Assembly (NCBI GenBank): GCA_963801045.1
Contig: CAWDDC010000004.1
Span: 186,001-250,000 of the forward strand
From: JACCWP01 sp963801045
Lineage (GTDB): Bacteria; Actinomycetota; Actinomycetes; Propionibacteriales; Nocardioidaceae
Reading direction: 5' to 3'
Length of the DNA stretch: 64,000 bases
In this document: in pieces, positions 19,150 to 29,009 of the stretch
Layout of the letters: every line of letters begins with the position of its first letter
Position numbering within the stretch: position 1 is the first letter of the stretch
Position numbers and translations under genes: made by a program
The notes under the pieces: model-generated
Seen by the model: only the letters and a program-made list of their open reading frames with translations
What the model was told of the DNA's origin: nothing
The model's database searches: none

Positions 19150-20109
19150 ATGGCGCTTACGTTCCTTGACCCTGCCCGTCGCCGTTCTGGCGCTGCTCGC
19201 CGCCTCCGCGTGCGGGGGTGACGACCCGCTGGCCGACGACGGTGACTCCGGCTCCGACGACAGCGGTGACAAGGGCACGCCTCGTCCTCGGCGGCCAGGA
19301 CTTCACCGAGATGCAGATCATGGCGTCGATCTACCAGCAGCTGCTGGAGGACGCCGGCTACACCGTCGACACCCAGCTGGTGAGCACCCGCAAGGTCTAC
19401 CTGCGCGACCTGCAGAACGGCAGCATCGACATCGTCCCCGAGTACGCCGGGTCGATCACCGACGAGCTGCAACCTGGCGGCGAACGGCCCCGACGCCGAG
19501 CCGGTCAGCTCCAACGACATCGGCGAGACGATGGACGCGCTGAACGAGCTGCTCCAGCCGGACGGGCTGGTCGCGCTGGAGCCGGCCGAGGCCACCGACC
19601 AGAACGCCTTCGCCACCACCACCGACTACGCCGAGGAGAACGACCTCACCACGCTGACCGACCTCGGCGAGCTGGGCGAGCCGATCACGCTGGCCGCCTC
19701 CGAGGACTGCTCGTCCCGTCCCGACTGCGCGATCGGGCTGGACAAGACCTACGGCATCGACATCGAGAAGATCCTGCCGCTCGGCTTCGGCACGCCGCAG
19801 ACCAAGGACTCGGTGACCTCCGGCGAGTCGCAGCTCGGGCTGGTCGGCACGTCCGACGGCAGCCTGGAGGAGCTCGGCCTGGTGATCCTCGAGGACGACC
19901 AGGGCCTGCAGGTCTCGCAGAACCTCGTGCCGGTGGTCTCCCAGCAGGTGATCGAGGAGAACCCCGACGTCGAGGACACGCTCAACGAGCTGTCCGACAC
20001 CCTCACCACCGAGGACCTCGCGGCGATGAACGCGGCGGTCGACCTCGACCGGGAGAAGCCCGAGGACGTCGCCGCGCAGTTCCTGCAGGACGAGGGCCTG
20101 GTGGGCTGA
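19150..20109 (+). CDS. Osmoprotectant-binding lipoprotein (frameshifted)
   Basis: OpuCC/ProX-like solute receptor, exported and lipid-anchored. Joined reading gives MALRSLTLPVAVLALLAASA then Cys, a signal peptide with lipobox, and an acidic linker. The binding domain follows (LVLGGQDFTEMQIMASIY; STRKVYLRDLQNGSIDIVPEY). Insertions near 19158, 19282 and 19471 break the frame. The start at ATG 19150 has the RBS AAGGTGGAG at 19135-19143. It lies downstream of both permeases with a gap of about 140 bases, and a hairpin follows at 20129. The ligand (glycine betaine, choline or carnitine) is not determinable here. Confidence 0.88.
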
Positions 20110-20128
20110 CCACGCTCCCGCTGCCGCT

Positions 20129-20167
20129 CCCGGTGTCCGGTCCCAGAGTCCACTAGGTGACACCGGG
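20129..20167 (+). terminator. Hairpin after the binding-lipoprotein gene
   Basis: CCCGGTGTC (20129-20137) pairs perfectly with GACACCGGG (20159-20167), 20 bases after the stop codon. It probably ends the importer transcript. Confidence 0.55.
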
Positions 20168-20284
20168 ATTTCGGCTGCCGGAATCCGTCCGGTTGACCAG
20201 ACCGCCAAACTGGCAGAAAGTGTGCATCGGCGACATCCAGGGTGGAAGTCCCGCCCTGCCCCTGCCCGGTCGCCGGAGGCCACC

Positions 20285-22487
20285 GTGACGACGTCGTACC
20301 GTTCCACCCCGCCGTCCCCGGAGTCACCCGAGCCGCCCCGCTCCCGGCCGTCCGCGCTGTCGATCGGGATCTGGGTCCTGGTCGCCGTCGTGGGGGCGGT
20401 GTGCTGGGGTGTCGTCGCCCTCGTCCGCGACGAGCACATCTCGGCCGTCTGGCTGCTGGGCGCCGCGCTCGGGTCGTACGCGATCGCCTACCGGTTCTAC
20501 GCCAAGTGGATCTCCCGCAAGGTGCTGGGCGTCGACGACACCCGCGCGACGCCGGCCGAGCGGCTCGAGAACGACCTCGACTACCAGGTCACCGACCGGC
20601 GGGTGCTGTACGGCCACCACTTCGCCGCGATCGCCGGCGCCGGCCCGCTGGTCGGACCGGTGCTCGCCGCGCAGATGGGCTACCTGCCCGGCACCATGTG
20701 GATCATCGTCGGCGTCATCTTCGCCGGCGCCGTGCAGGACATGATCGTGCTGTTCTTCTCGATGCGGCGCGACGGCAAGAGCATCGGCCAGATGGCCCGC
20801 GAGGAGATCGGCCCGGTCGGCGGCGCCGCCGCCCTGATCGGCGTCTTCGCGATCATGATCATCCTGCTCGCGGTGCTGGCGCTGGTCGTGGTCAACGCGA
20901 TGGCGGCCTCGCCGTGGGCGACGTTCTCGATCGCGATGACGATCCCGATCGCGCTGTTCATGGGCTTCTACCTGCGTACGCTCCGGCCCGGCCAGGTGAT
21001 GGAGACCACCGTCATCGGCGTCGCGCTGCTGCTGCTCGCCCTGGTCGGCGGCGGCTGGGTCGCAGGACTCCTCGTGGGCCGACGCCTTCACGCTCTCGCC
21101 CGAGACGCTGGTGTTCTGCCTGATCGTCTACGGCTTCGTGGCCTCGGTGCTGCCGGTGTGGATGCTGCTGGCGCCGCGCGACTACCTGTCGACGTTCATG
21201 AAGATCGGCACCATCGCCCTGCTCGCCGTCGGCATCCTGCTGGCCCGCCCGGTGATGGAGAACGAGGCGGTCACCGACTTCGCGACCAACGGCGAGGGGC
21301 CGGTGTTCGCCGGGGCCCTCTTCCCGTTCGTGTTCATCACGATCGCGTGCGGCGCGCTGTCCGGGTTCCACGCGCTGATCGCGTCGGGCACCACGCCCAA
21401 GATGATCGAGAAGGAGTCGCAGGTCCGGATGATCGGCTACGGCGGCATGCTGGCCGAGTCGTTCGTCGCCGTCTGCGCCATCATCTGCGCCTCGATCATC
21501 GACCCCGGGCTCTACTACGCGATGAACATGCCGGCAGGGGCGCTCGGCGACACCCTCCAGTCGGCGTCCGACGCGGTCGCGGGCATCGGGTTCACGGTCA
21601 CGCCCGACCAGCTGCAGGCGGCGGCGACCGCGGTCGAGGAGGACACGCTGGTCGCGCGCACCGGTGGCGCGCCGACGCTGGCGGTCGGCATGTCCGCGAT
21701 CTTCAGCGACGCGTTCGGCGGTGGCGGCCAGGCGTTCTGGTACCACTTCGCGATCATGTTCGAGGCGCTGTTCATCCTCACCACCGTCGACGCCGGCACC
21801 CGGGTCGGCCGGTTCATGCTGCAGGACATGCTCGGCAACGTCTACAAGCCGATGCGCGACGTCTCCTGGAAGCCGGGCGTCTACGTGACCAGCGCGGTCG
21901 TGGTCGCCGGCTGGGGCTACTTCCTCTACGCCGGGGTCACCGACCCGCTCGGCGGCATCAACCAGCTGTTCCCGCTGTTCGGCATCGCCAACCAGCTGCT
22001 CGCGGCGATCGCGCTCACGGTGGTGACGACGCTGATGATCAAGCACGGCAAGCTGAAGTGGGCCTGGGTGCCCGGCATCCCGCTCGCCTGGGACGCCGCC
22101 GTGACGCTCACCGCCAGCTGGCAGAAGGTGTTCTCCGACGACCCGATCCTCGGGTTCTTCGCCCAGCGCGAGCGGTTCTCCGACGCGATCGCGGCCGGCG
22201 AGGTGCTGCCCCCGGCGACCAACATGGACGACATGCACCAGGTCGTCACCAACACGACGGTCGACGGGATCCTGGCGGCGTTCTTCGCGATCCTCGTGAT
22301 CGTCGTGCTCGCCGACGCCGCCCGGGTCTGCATCCGCACCCTGCGCGCGGGCGGGGAGGCCGAGACGACGGAGGTGCCGTACGTCCGCTCCGAGATCGTG
22401 GCGCCGTCCGGCCTGATCGCGACCAAGGAGGAGAAGCGGGCGATGGCGTCGGCGGCCAGCGGCGGCGACGGCGGTGACCGACGATGA
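20285..22487 (+). CDS. cstA: Carbon starvation protein A, pyruvate/peptide transporter family (frameshifted)
   Basis: Large multi-spanning importer; E. coli CstA and BtsT carry pyruvate, and peptide uptake has also been proposed. Family blocks seen include VLYGHHFAAIAGAGPLVGPVLA, GAVQDMIVLFFSMRRDG, SGFHALIASGTTPKM, TTVDAGTRVGRFMLQD and GINQLFPLFGIANQLLA. One inserted base near 21066 separates two frames; joined length is about 733 residues. The start at GTG 20285 has GGAGG just upstream. A promoter with TTGACC at about 20193 is possible. It is followed, with a 4-base overlap, by the ybdD-type gene, the usual partner of cstA. Confidence 0.94.
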
Positions 22488-22678
22488 GGGCGGCCGTGGC
22501 GTCGGGGCTGCGCGGCATCTGGTGGTACCTGCGTGAGGTGAGCGGCGAGACCGCGTACGAGCGGCACGTCGCCCGGCACCGGATCGAGCACCCCGACCAC
22601 CCGCCGCCCACCCGGCGGGAGTTCGAGCGGGCCCGGCAGGACCTGGCCGACGCGCGCCCGCAACAGCGCTGCTGCTGA
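22484..22678 (+). CDS. ybdD: YbdD/YjiX-type small protein (DUF466)
   Basis: Sixty-four-residue protein of the family that accompanies CstA/BtsT transporters; proposed to be needed for transporter function in E. coli relatives. The diagnostic core is GIWWYLREVSGETAYERHVARH and HPDHPPPTRREFER, ending in Cys-Cys. The ATG overlaps the cstA stop (ATGA), which implies coupled translation. The frame is intact. Confidence 0.9.
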   Translation: MRAAVASGLRGIWWYLREVSGETAYERHVARHRIEHPDHPPPTRREFERARQDLADARPQQRCC

Positions 22679-22699
22679 CTGCCGGCGGTCGGTCCCCCG

Positions 22700-22705
22700 T
22701 ACGCT
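22700..22705 (+). promoter_or_regulatory. -10 box, leaderless start of first PH-domain gene
   Basis: TACGCT ends seven bases before the GTG at 22713; no RBS is present. Confidence 0.4.
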
Positions 22706-22712
22706 CGCGGTT

Positions 22713-23211
22713 GTGAGCGCGGCCGACCCCTTCAGCGTGCCCGGCGCGGAGTGGGAGCGGGTCAGCCCCCGGCTGGCGGTGCTCCGGCGCGGCATGACGG
22801 CCGTGGTGTCGGTGCTGGTGCTCGCCGGAGCCGTGCTGATGGCGGTGGTCGACCCCGACCGACGCTCCTGGTGGATCGCGCTCGCCGTCGCCACCGTCCT
22901 GGTCGCCGGGTGGGCCTGGTGGGTGATCGGCCGGCAGGTCTCGGCCTGGGGCTTCGTCGAGCGGGAGCACGACCTCGTCGTCACCCGCGGCCGGTTCTGG
23001 CGGCGTCTCGACGTGGTGCCCTACGGGCGGATGCAGCTGGTCGACGTCACCGCCGGGCCGCTCGACCGGGCGGCCGGCCTCACCGTCGTGCGGATGCACA
23101 CCGCGTCGCCGTCCAGCAACGCGCACGTGCCGGGGCTGCCGCCGGAGGTGGCCCAGCGGCTGCGCGAACCGGCTCACCGAGCGCGGTGAGGCCCAGGCGG
23201 CCGGGCTGTGA
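22713..23211 (+). CDS. Bacterial PH-domain membrane protein, YdbS-like (frameshifted at 3' end)
   Basis: Short protein with two TM helices (AVVSVLVLAGAVLMAVV and ALAVATVLVAGWAWWV) followed by a bPH_2 domain (REHDLVVTRGRFWRRLDVVPYGRMQLVDVTAGPLDR then LTVVRMHTAS). One inserted A near 23168 creates a premature TGA at 23189; without it the reading is RDRLTERGEAQAAGL and a stop at 23211 that overlaps the next start (GTGA). That precise coupling supports the correction. The role of YdbS/YdbT-type proteins is unclear; in Bacillus they affect bacteriocin resistance. Confidence 0.83.
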
Positions 23212-24611
23212 CCGATCCGGAGCCGGATCCCACGCCCGAGGCCCCGGCCGACGAGGACGAGGGCCGGCTGCAGCGGGTGCACCCGCTGTCCCCGCTGCTG
23301 CGCGGCGGGCTGGTCATGGTGGCGCTGGCGTTCGCCGCGGGGCGCCAGCTGGTCGAGGGGCAGGGCTTCAACTGGCCGCTGCCGATCGTCGGGGCGATCA
23401 TCGCCGCAGTGGTGCTCTGGGCCGGCGCTCAGCTGGTGGACGACGCGGTTCCGGCTCGGCACCCACACGCTGCGGATCGAGAGCGGCATCCTGGCCCGCC
23501 GCTCGCGGCGGATCCGGCTCGACCGGGTGCAGGCCGTCGAGGTGCAGCAGCCGTTGCTGGCCCGGCTGTTCGGCATGGCCGAGCTGCAGATCGAGACCGC
23601 CGGCGGCGGCACCGAGGCGGCGCTCGCGTTCCTCCCGCACGCGCACGCCCTCGCGCTGCGCCAGGAGCTGCTGGACCGGGCCGGCGCACAGTCGGGACCC
23701 CGCCGACCAGGCGTGCCGACGGCTCGGCCCTGCCCGCGGACGAGACGTCCGCCGGCCGTGCGCCCGAGCCGACGGTGCTGCACGTGGTGCCGCCCGCGCT
23801 GCTGCTGGTGAGCCAGCTGGTGCGTACCGGGCCGCTGGTGGCCACCGGTGCCACCGCGCTCGCGGTGGGCACGTCGGTCTACCTCGGCAACCAGCCGCTC
23901 GGACTGGCGCTGCTGCTGCCGATGGGCATCGCGGTGGTCGGCTCGATCGCCAACGGGTTCGTCGCGCAGTACGGCTTCGTGCTCAGCCGTACGACCCGTG
24001 GCCTCGCGGTGCGGGCCGGCCTGCTGAACGTGCGCAGCCAGGCGATCCCGGTCGACCGGGTGCAGGGCGTCGTGGTGGTGGAGCCGGTGGTGTGGCGGTG
24101 GCTCGGCTGGTGCGAGGTGCAGGTGACGGTCGCGGGCGTGCGGTCGCGAGGTGACGACGAGGCGCGCTTCACCAGCACGCTGGTGCCGGTCATCGAGCGC
24201 GACGCGGGCGCCCGGCTGGCGATCGACGCGCTGGGCAGCGGCGGCCCCTCGGCGACGCCGCTGCACTCCCCGCCGCGGCGGGCGCGGTGGCTCGACCCGG
24301 TCGGGTGGCCGGTGCTGCGGCTCGGCACCGGGGCCGGCCAGGTCGTCACCCGGCGCGGCCTGCTGGTCCGCCGCACCGACGTGGTGCCCCGGCACAAGGT
24401 GCAGTCGTGCGCGGTCGTCCAGGGGCCGCTGCAGCGCCGGCTCGGCCTGGCCAGCCTGCACGTGCACCTGCCCGCGGGTCCGGTGGACGCCGAGGGCCGG
24501 CACCGGGAGGCCGGCGAGGCGTGGGGGCTGGCCCTCACCCTCCCCACCGACACCCCCCTCCCCGCCGGCCTCCCCGCTGGGCCTGACGTCTCACCGCCCA
24601 ACACGCCGTAG
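23208..24611 (+). CDS. Bacterial PH-domain membrane protein, YdbT-like (frameshifted)
   Basis: Longer partner of the preceding gene. It holds two or more bPH_2 domains separated by TM pairs: a first TM pair, then TRFRLGTHTLRIESGILARR with LDRVQAVEVQQPLLARLFG, a second TM pair (AVGTSVYLGNQPLGLALLL), then TTRGLAVRAGLLNVRSQAIPVDRVQGV, and a last domain ending GLASLHVHLPAGPV. An insertion near 23440 and two indels between 23690 and 23745 break the frame. Its 3' end forms the left arm of a terminator hairpin. Confidence 0.83.
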   Translation: MTDPEPDPTPEAPADEDEGRLQRVHPLSPLLRGGLVMVALAFAAGRQLVEGQGFNWPLPIVGAIIAAVVLWAGAQLVDDAVPARHPHAADRERHPGPPLAADPARPGAGRRGAAAVAGPAVRHGRAADRDRRRRHRGGARVPPARARPRAAPGAAGPGRRTVGTPPTRRADGSALPADETSAGRAPEPTVLHVVPPALLLVSQLVRTGPLVATGATALAVGTSVYLGNQPLGLALLLPMGIAVVGSIANGFVAQYGFVLSRTTRGLAVRAGLLNVRSQAIPVDRVQGVVVVEPVVWRWLGWCEVQVTVAGVRSRGDDEARFTSTLVPVIERDAGARLAIDALGSGGPSATPLHSPPRRARWLDPVGWPVLRLGTGAGQVVTRRGLLVRRTDVVPRHKVQSCAVVQGPLQRRLGLASLHVHLPAGPVDAEGRHREAGEAWGLALTLPTDTPLPAGLPAGPDVSPPNTP

Positions 24612-24631
24612 AGGTCCGGTGAGACGTCAGG
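24582..24631 (+). terminator. Hairpin spanning the stop of the YdbT-like gene
   Basis: CCTGACGTCTCACCG (24582-24596) and CGGTGAGACGTCAGG (24617-24631) are perfect 15-base complements with a 20-nt loop that contains the stop codon. The left arm encodes the last residues of the protein. Confidence 0.65.
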
Positions 24632-24767
24632 GTCAGCGCTGGCCGCGGGCCGGCGTGGGGCGTGTGATGGACGGCACGGTGCCCCGCCTCCGGCCCGGCC
24701 GTACCCTGAGTGTGCTCAGCCCCCACCGTCCGGTACCCACCGTGGACTGGAACGAAAGGTGCAGCGC

Positions 24768-25670
24768 ATGGACCTGTCTGTCCCGACTGCGTCTCCGACC
24801 TGGCGCGTCGGCATCATCGGCGCCGGCCGGGTCGGCGCCGTTCTCGGCGCCGCCCTCCGTGCCGCCGGCCACGACGTGGTCGCCGCCGCCGGCACCTCCG
24901 ACGCCACCCGGCTGCGGCTGGAGACGCTGCTCCCGCACCTCACGCCGAGCGACCCGTACGACGTCGCCCGCGCCGCCGACCTGCTGCTGCTCACGGTGCC
25001 CGACGACGCGCTCGCCGACCTCGTCGAGCGGCTGGCCGCGGCAGGCACCCTGCGACCCGGCCAGGTCGTCGTGCACACCAGCGGGCGGCACGGCACCGGT
25101 GTGCTCGCGGCTGCCGCCGAGGCGGGCGCGCTGACCCTCGCCCTGCACCCCGCCATGACCTTCACCGGCACCGACGTCGACCTCGAGCGGCTGCCCGGCA
25201 TCGTGTTCGGGCTCACCGCCGGGCCTCGCGGCCGGGCCGTCGGCGAGCAGCTGGCCGCCGACCTCGGCGCCCGCGCCGTCCTCGTGCCCGAGGAGCAGCG
25301 CACCGCCTACCACGCTGCCCTCGCGCACGGCGCCAACCACCTGGTCACCCTGGTCGGCCAGTCGATGGACCTGCTCCGCGCCGCCGGCTCCACCGACCCG
25401 GCGGCGGTGCTCCGTCCGCTGCTGCAGGCGGCGCTCGACAACGGGCTCGCCTACGGCGACGCGGCGCTGACCGGTCCGGTCGTACGCGGCGACACCCGCA
25501 CGGTGGCCGCGCACCTGGACGCGCTGGCCGACGCCGACCCGACCACCCGCGACTCCTACCGGGTGCTGGCGCAGGCCACCGCGCACCGGGCCGCCGTCGA
25601 CGGGCGGCTGAGCCCCGAGCGTGCCGCCGAGATCGCGGCGCTGCTCGGCGGCGACCGCGCGTCCGCCTGA
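24768..25670 (+). CDS. Rossmann-like/DUF2520 oxidoreductase
   Basis: Predicted NAD(P)-binding dehydrogenase of unknown substrate, regularly placed before panC in actinobacteria. The dinucleotide-binding motif is VGIIGAGRVGAVLGAAL near the N-terminus, with TVPDDALADLVERLA after it and a C-terminal helical DUF2520 domain (AYHAALAHGANHLVTLVGQSMDLLRAAG). It is intact at about 300 residues. The RBS AAAGG at 24755-24759 fits ATG 24768; GTG 24759 overlaps that RBS and is less likely. The context suggests a link to pantothenate/CoA synthesis, such as a ketopantoate-type reduction, but this is inference. Confidence 0.85.
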   Translation: MDLSVPTASPTWRVGIIGAGRVGAVLGAALRAAGHDVVAAAGTSDATRLRLETLLPHLTPSDPYDVARAADLLLLTVPDDALADLVERLAAAGTLRPGQVVVHTSGRHGTGVLAAAAEAGALTLALHPAMTFTGTDVDLERLPGIVFGLTAGPRGRAVGEQLAADLGARAVLVPEEQRTAYHAALAHGANHLVTLVGQSMDLLRAAGSTDPAAVLRPLLQAALDNGLAYGDAALTGPVVRGDTRTVAAHLDALADADPTTRDSYRVLAQATAHRAAVDGRLSPERAAEIAALLGGDRASA

Positions 25671-25678
25671 CGTCGCCG

Positions 25679-26533
25679 ATGGCCACTGATCTGCACTCGA
25701 CCGCGCCGAGCTGGACCAGCGCCTCGCCCCGCTGCGCAGAGCGGGCGCGACGGTCGGCCTGGTGCCCACCATGGGCGCGCTGCACGAGGGGCACCTGTCG
25801 CTGGTGCGGCTGGCGCGCGAGCGGGCCGACCACGTGGTGGTCTCGATCTTCGTCAACCCGCTGCAGTTCGCGCCGGGTGAGGACCTCGACCGCTACCCGC
25901 GCACGCTGGCCGCCGACACCGAGGCGCTGGCAGCGGTGGGCGCCGACACCGTCTACGTGCCCGAGGAGACCGACCTCTACCCGTACGGCGTCGGCGGCGG
26001 CATCACCGTCGACCCGGGCGCCCTCGGCGCCGTGCTGGAGGGTGCGGCCCGGCCCACCCACTTCCGCGGCGTGCTGACGGTGGTGGCCAAGCTGCTCGGC
26101 GTCGTCCGGCCCGACACCGCCGTGTTCGGCGAGAAGGACTACCAGCAGCTGGTGCTGATCCGGCGGATGGTGCGCGAGCTCGGCCTGCCCGTCGAGGTCG
26201 CCGCGGGGGCGATCGTCCGCGAGCCGCGACGGGCTGGCGCTGTCGTCGCGCAACCGCTACCTCGACGACGAGCAGCGGCACAGCGGCCTGGCGCTGTCCC
26301 GCGCGCTCGACCGGGGTGCGAAGGAGGCGGCCGACGGCGCCGACGCGGCGGCGGTCGAGGCCGCGGCGCGTACGGTGCTCGACCAGGAGCCGGGTGTCGA
26401 GCCCGACTACGTCGCGCTCACCGACCCCGAGCTCGGGCCGGCACCGGCCGCAGGGCCGGCCCGGCTGCTGGTGGCAGGGCGGGTGGGCGCGACCCGCCTG
26501 CTCGACAACGTCGGCGTCACCCTCCAGGACTGA
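25679..26533 (+). CDS. panC: Pantothenate synthetase (frameshifted)
   Basis: Joins pantoate and beta-alanine with ATP to make pantothenate, the CoA precursor. Motifs seen: PTMGALHEGHLSLV (HIGH-type), VSIFVNPLQFAPGEDLDRYP, FGEKDYQQLVLIRRMV, and after correction EPDGLALSSRNRYL. A base appears to be missing near 25702 (reading HSTRAELDQRL when restored) and one C is inserted near 26231. The ATG at 25679 lies nine bases after the DUF2520 stop. panC, coaX and lysS follow one another closely, so co-transcription is likely. Confidence 0.93.
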
Positions 26534-26542
26534 GGAGCCGCC

Positions 26543-27355
26543 GTGCTGCTGTGCGTCGACATCGGCAACAGCCACACCGTGCTGGGGCTGTTCGACGGCG
26601 ACCGGCTGGAGCACCGCTGGCGGGTCACCACCGAGGAGAGCCGGACGGCCGACGAGTGGTTCGTGCTGCTGCGCGGGCTGCTGCGCGGCGGCACCGACCC
26701 CGAGCACGAGGCGCCGCCGGGCTCGCTCGGCATGCCGACCAGCGGCATCGTCGTCTGCTCGACGGTGCCGATGGTGCTGCACGAGGTGCGGCAGGTGCTC
26801 GAGCGCTACTTCCACGACGTCCCGCACCTGGTGGTGGAGGCGGGGGTGCGTACCGGCGTGCCGGTGCTGATGGACAACCCGCGCGAGGTGGGCACCGACC
26901 GCATCGTCAACGCGCTGGCGGCCTCCACGATGTTCGGCGGACCGTGCATCGTCGTCGACGTCGGCACCGCCACGACCTTCGACGTCGTCAGCGCCCGGGG
27001 CGAGTACGTCGGCGGCGCCATCGCACCCGGCATCGAGATCTCGCTCGAGGCGCTCGGCCGCCGCGGTGCCCAGCTGCGCCGGGTCGAGCTGGCCCGGCCC
27101 CGCTCGGTGATCGCCAAGAACACCGTCGAGGCGCTGCAGTCGGGTGCCGTGTTCGGCTTCGCCTCCCAGGTGGACGGCGTGGTCAACCGCATGGTCGAGG
27201 CGCTGGGGGTGCAGCGGTCGGACGTCACGGTGGTCGCCACCGGCGGGCTGGCCGACGTGGTGCTGGAGGAGTGCAGCCAGGTCGACGTGCACGAACCCGC
27301 GCTCACCATGATCGGGCTCCGCCTGGTGTTCGAGCGCAACTGCCCGCCCCCGTAG
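26543..27355 (+). CDS. coaX: Type III pantothenate kinase
   Basis: Phosphorylates pantothenate, the first step from vitamin B5 to CoA. The three family motifs are present: DIGNSHTVLGLFDG near the start, GTDRIVNALAA in the middle and VVDVGTATTFDVV, of the ASKHA fold. The frame is intact at 270 residues, starting at GTG 26543, nine bases after panC. The neighbouring pair of pantothenate genes supports the assignment. Confidence 0.96.
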   Translation: MLLCVDIGNSHTVLGLFDGDRLEHRWRVTTEESRTADEWFVLLRGLLRGGTDPEHEAPPGSLGMPTSGIVVCSTVPMVLHEVRQVLERYFHDVPHLVVEAGVRTGVPVLMDNPREVGTDRIVNALAASTMFGGPCIVVDVGTATTFDVVSARGEYVGGAIAPGIEISLEALGRRGAQLRRVELARPRSVIAKNTVEALQSGAVFGFASQVDGVVNRMVEALGVQRSDVTVVATGGLADVVLEECSQVDVHEPALTMIGLRLVFERNCPPP

Positions 27356-27366
27356 CCTTCGCTGCC

Positions 27367-28866
27367 ATGACCGAGCAGCCCGTCGGCCCCGACGACCTCT
27401 CCGAGCAGGAGCGGGTGCGCCGGGACAAGCGCCGGCGGCTGATCGAGTCCGGCTCCGGGGCGTACCCGATCGGGGTGCCGCGCACGCACACCCTGCGCGA
27501 GGTGCGGGAGGCGTACGACGCCGCCGGCCTGGAGCCCGGCGCCGGCACCGGCGAGGAGGTCGCCGTCGCCGGCCGCGTCATCTTCCTGCGCAACACCGGC
27601 AAGCTCTGCTTCGCCCGGCTGCGCGAGGGTGACGGCACCGAGCTGCAGGTGATGCTGTCGCTCGCGGAGCTGGGGGAGGAGCGGCTCGAGGAGTTCAAGG
27701 CCCTGGTGGACATCGGCGACCACGTCGCCGTGCGCGGCGAGGTCGTGCTGAGCCGGCGCGGCGAGCTCTCGGTGCAGGCGCACAGCTGGCAGATGGCGGC
27801 CAAGGCGTTGCGCCCGCTGCCGATCGAGCACCGCTCGCTCAGCGACGAGGCGCGGGTGCGCCAGCGCTACCTCGACATGATCGTGCGTCCCGAGGCGCGG
27901 GACATGGTGCGGGCGAAGGCCCAGGTGCTGCGGTCGCTGCGGCAGACGCTGGACGAGCGCGGCTTCATCGAGGTCGAGACGCCGGTGCTGCAGCTGACCA
28001 ACGGCGGCGCGGCGGCCCGGCCGTTCCGCACCCACCTCAACACCTTCGACCAGCCGATGCTGCTGCGGATCGCGCTCGAGCTCGACCTCAAGCGGGCCAT
28101 GGTGGGCGGCGTCGACCGGGTCTACGAGATCGGCAAGACGTTCCGCAACGAGGGCGTCGACTCCACCCACAGCGCCGAGTTCATGATGCTGGAGGCGTAC
28201 CAGGCCTACGGCGACTACGAGACGATGATGGAGCTCACCCGCGACCTGGTGCTGGCCGCGGCGCGGGCACTCGGTCGCACCGTCGTGCCGGCGCGCGACG
28301 GCACCGAGATCGACCTCGAGGCACCCTGGCGGCGCGCCAGCCTGCTCGACCTGGTGAGCGAGGCGGTCGGCGACACCGTGCGCCTCGACACCGACCTCGC
28401 CACGCTGCGCCGGCACGCGGACGCGCACGACGTCGCAGTGCGCCCGGAGTGGGAGCCCGCCGAGGTGGTGCTGGAGCTGTACGAGCAGCTGGTCGAGGAG
28501 ACCCTCATCCAGCCGACGTTCGTCTGCGACTACCCCGAGGCGGTCAAGCCGCTGGCCAAGCCGCACCGGTCCGAGCCCGGGCTCAGCGAGGCCTTCGACG
28601 CCGTGGTCAACGGCGTCGAGCTGGTCACCGCCTACTCCGAGCTCAACGACCCGGTGGTGCAGCGCGAGCGGCTCGAGCAGCAGGCCGGTGCCGCGGCCGC
28701 CGGCGACCCGGAGGCCAACGACCTCGACGAGGTGTTCCTGCGCGCACTCGAGCACGGGATGCCGCCCGCAGGGGGAATGGGAATGGGCGTCGACCGGCTC
28801 ACGATGCTGTTGATGGGCACCGGTATTCGGGAATCCATCCTGTTCCCGTTGCTGCGCCCGGAGTGA
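27367..28866 (+). CDS. lysS: Lysyl-tRNA synthetase, class II
   Basis: Charges tRNA(Lys). It has an N-terminal OB-fold anticodon domain (VAVAGRVIFLRNTGKLCFARL) and a catalytic core with motif 2 (FRNEGVDSTHSAEF) and motif 3 (GMGMGVDRLTMLLMG). It is intact at 499 residues, the usual length. ATG 27367 follows the coaX stop by 11 bases; TAGCCT at 27353-27358 could be a local -10. The next gene, lsr2, has its own promoter. Confidence 0.96.
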   Translation: MTEQPVGPDDLSEQERVRRDKRRRLIESGSGAYPIGVPRTHTLREVREAYDAAGLEPGAGTGEEVAVAGRVIFLRNTGKLCFARLREGDGTELQVMLSLAELGEERLEEFKALVDIGDHVAVRGEVVLSRRGELSVQAHSWQMAAKALRPLPIEHRSLSDEARVRQRYLDMIVRPEARDMVRAKAQVLRSLRQTLDERGFIEVETPVLQLTNGGAAARPFRTHLNTFDQPMLLRIALELDLKRAMVGGVDRVYEIGKTFRNEGVDSTHSAEFMMLEAYQAYGDYETMMELTRDLVLAAARALGRTVVPARDGTEIDLEAPWRRASLLDLVSEAVGDTVRLDTDLATLRRHADAHDVAVRPEWEPAEVVLELYEQLVEETLIQPTFVCDYPEAVKPLAKPHRSEPGLSEAFDAVVNGVELVTAYSELNDPVVQRERLEQQAGAAAAGDPEANDLDEVFLRALEHGMPPAGGMGMGVDRLTMLLMGTGIRESILFPLLRPE

Positions 28867-28936
28867 ATCGCAGCCGCGCATAACGCGTTTCCTCGACCGG
28901 GCCGACACCCGGGCGCTTTGGCGGTTCGCCGGCTGC

Positions 28937-28942
28937 TAATGT
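28937..28942 (+). promoter_or_regulatory. -10 box of lsr2 promoter
   Basis: TAATGT fits TAnnnT strongly and lies about 68 bases before the lsr2 ATG. A weak -35 (CTTTGG-like) is about 16 bases upstream. The RBS GAGTGAGGA sits at 28992-29001. Confidence 0.4.
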
Positions 28943-29009
28943 CCGCGCATTCCCAGGACTCCGTCGCGGGGTACGGATTCGCCGACGTTCGAGAGTGAGG
29001 AACTCCGTA

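Noticed and set aside
21012..24503. Very long minus-strand ORF (over 1,100 codons) opposite cstA, ybdD and PH genes
   Set aside because: It is the mirror of GC-rich coding frames: low-complexity His/Arg/Asp/Gly composition, no domain, and the plus strand holds recognised genes throughout.
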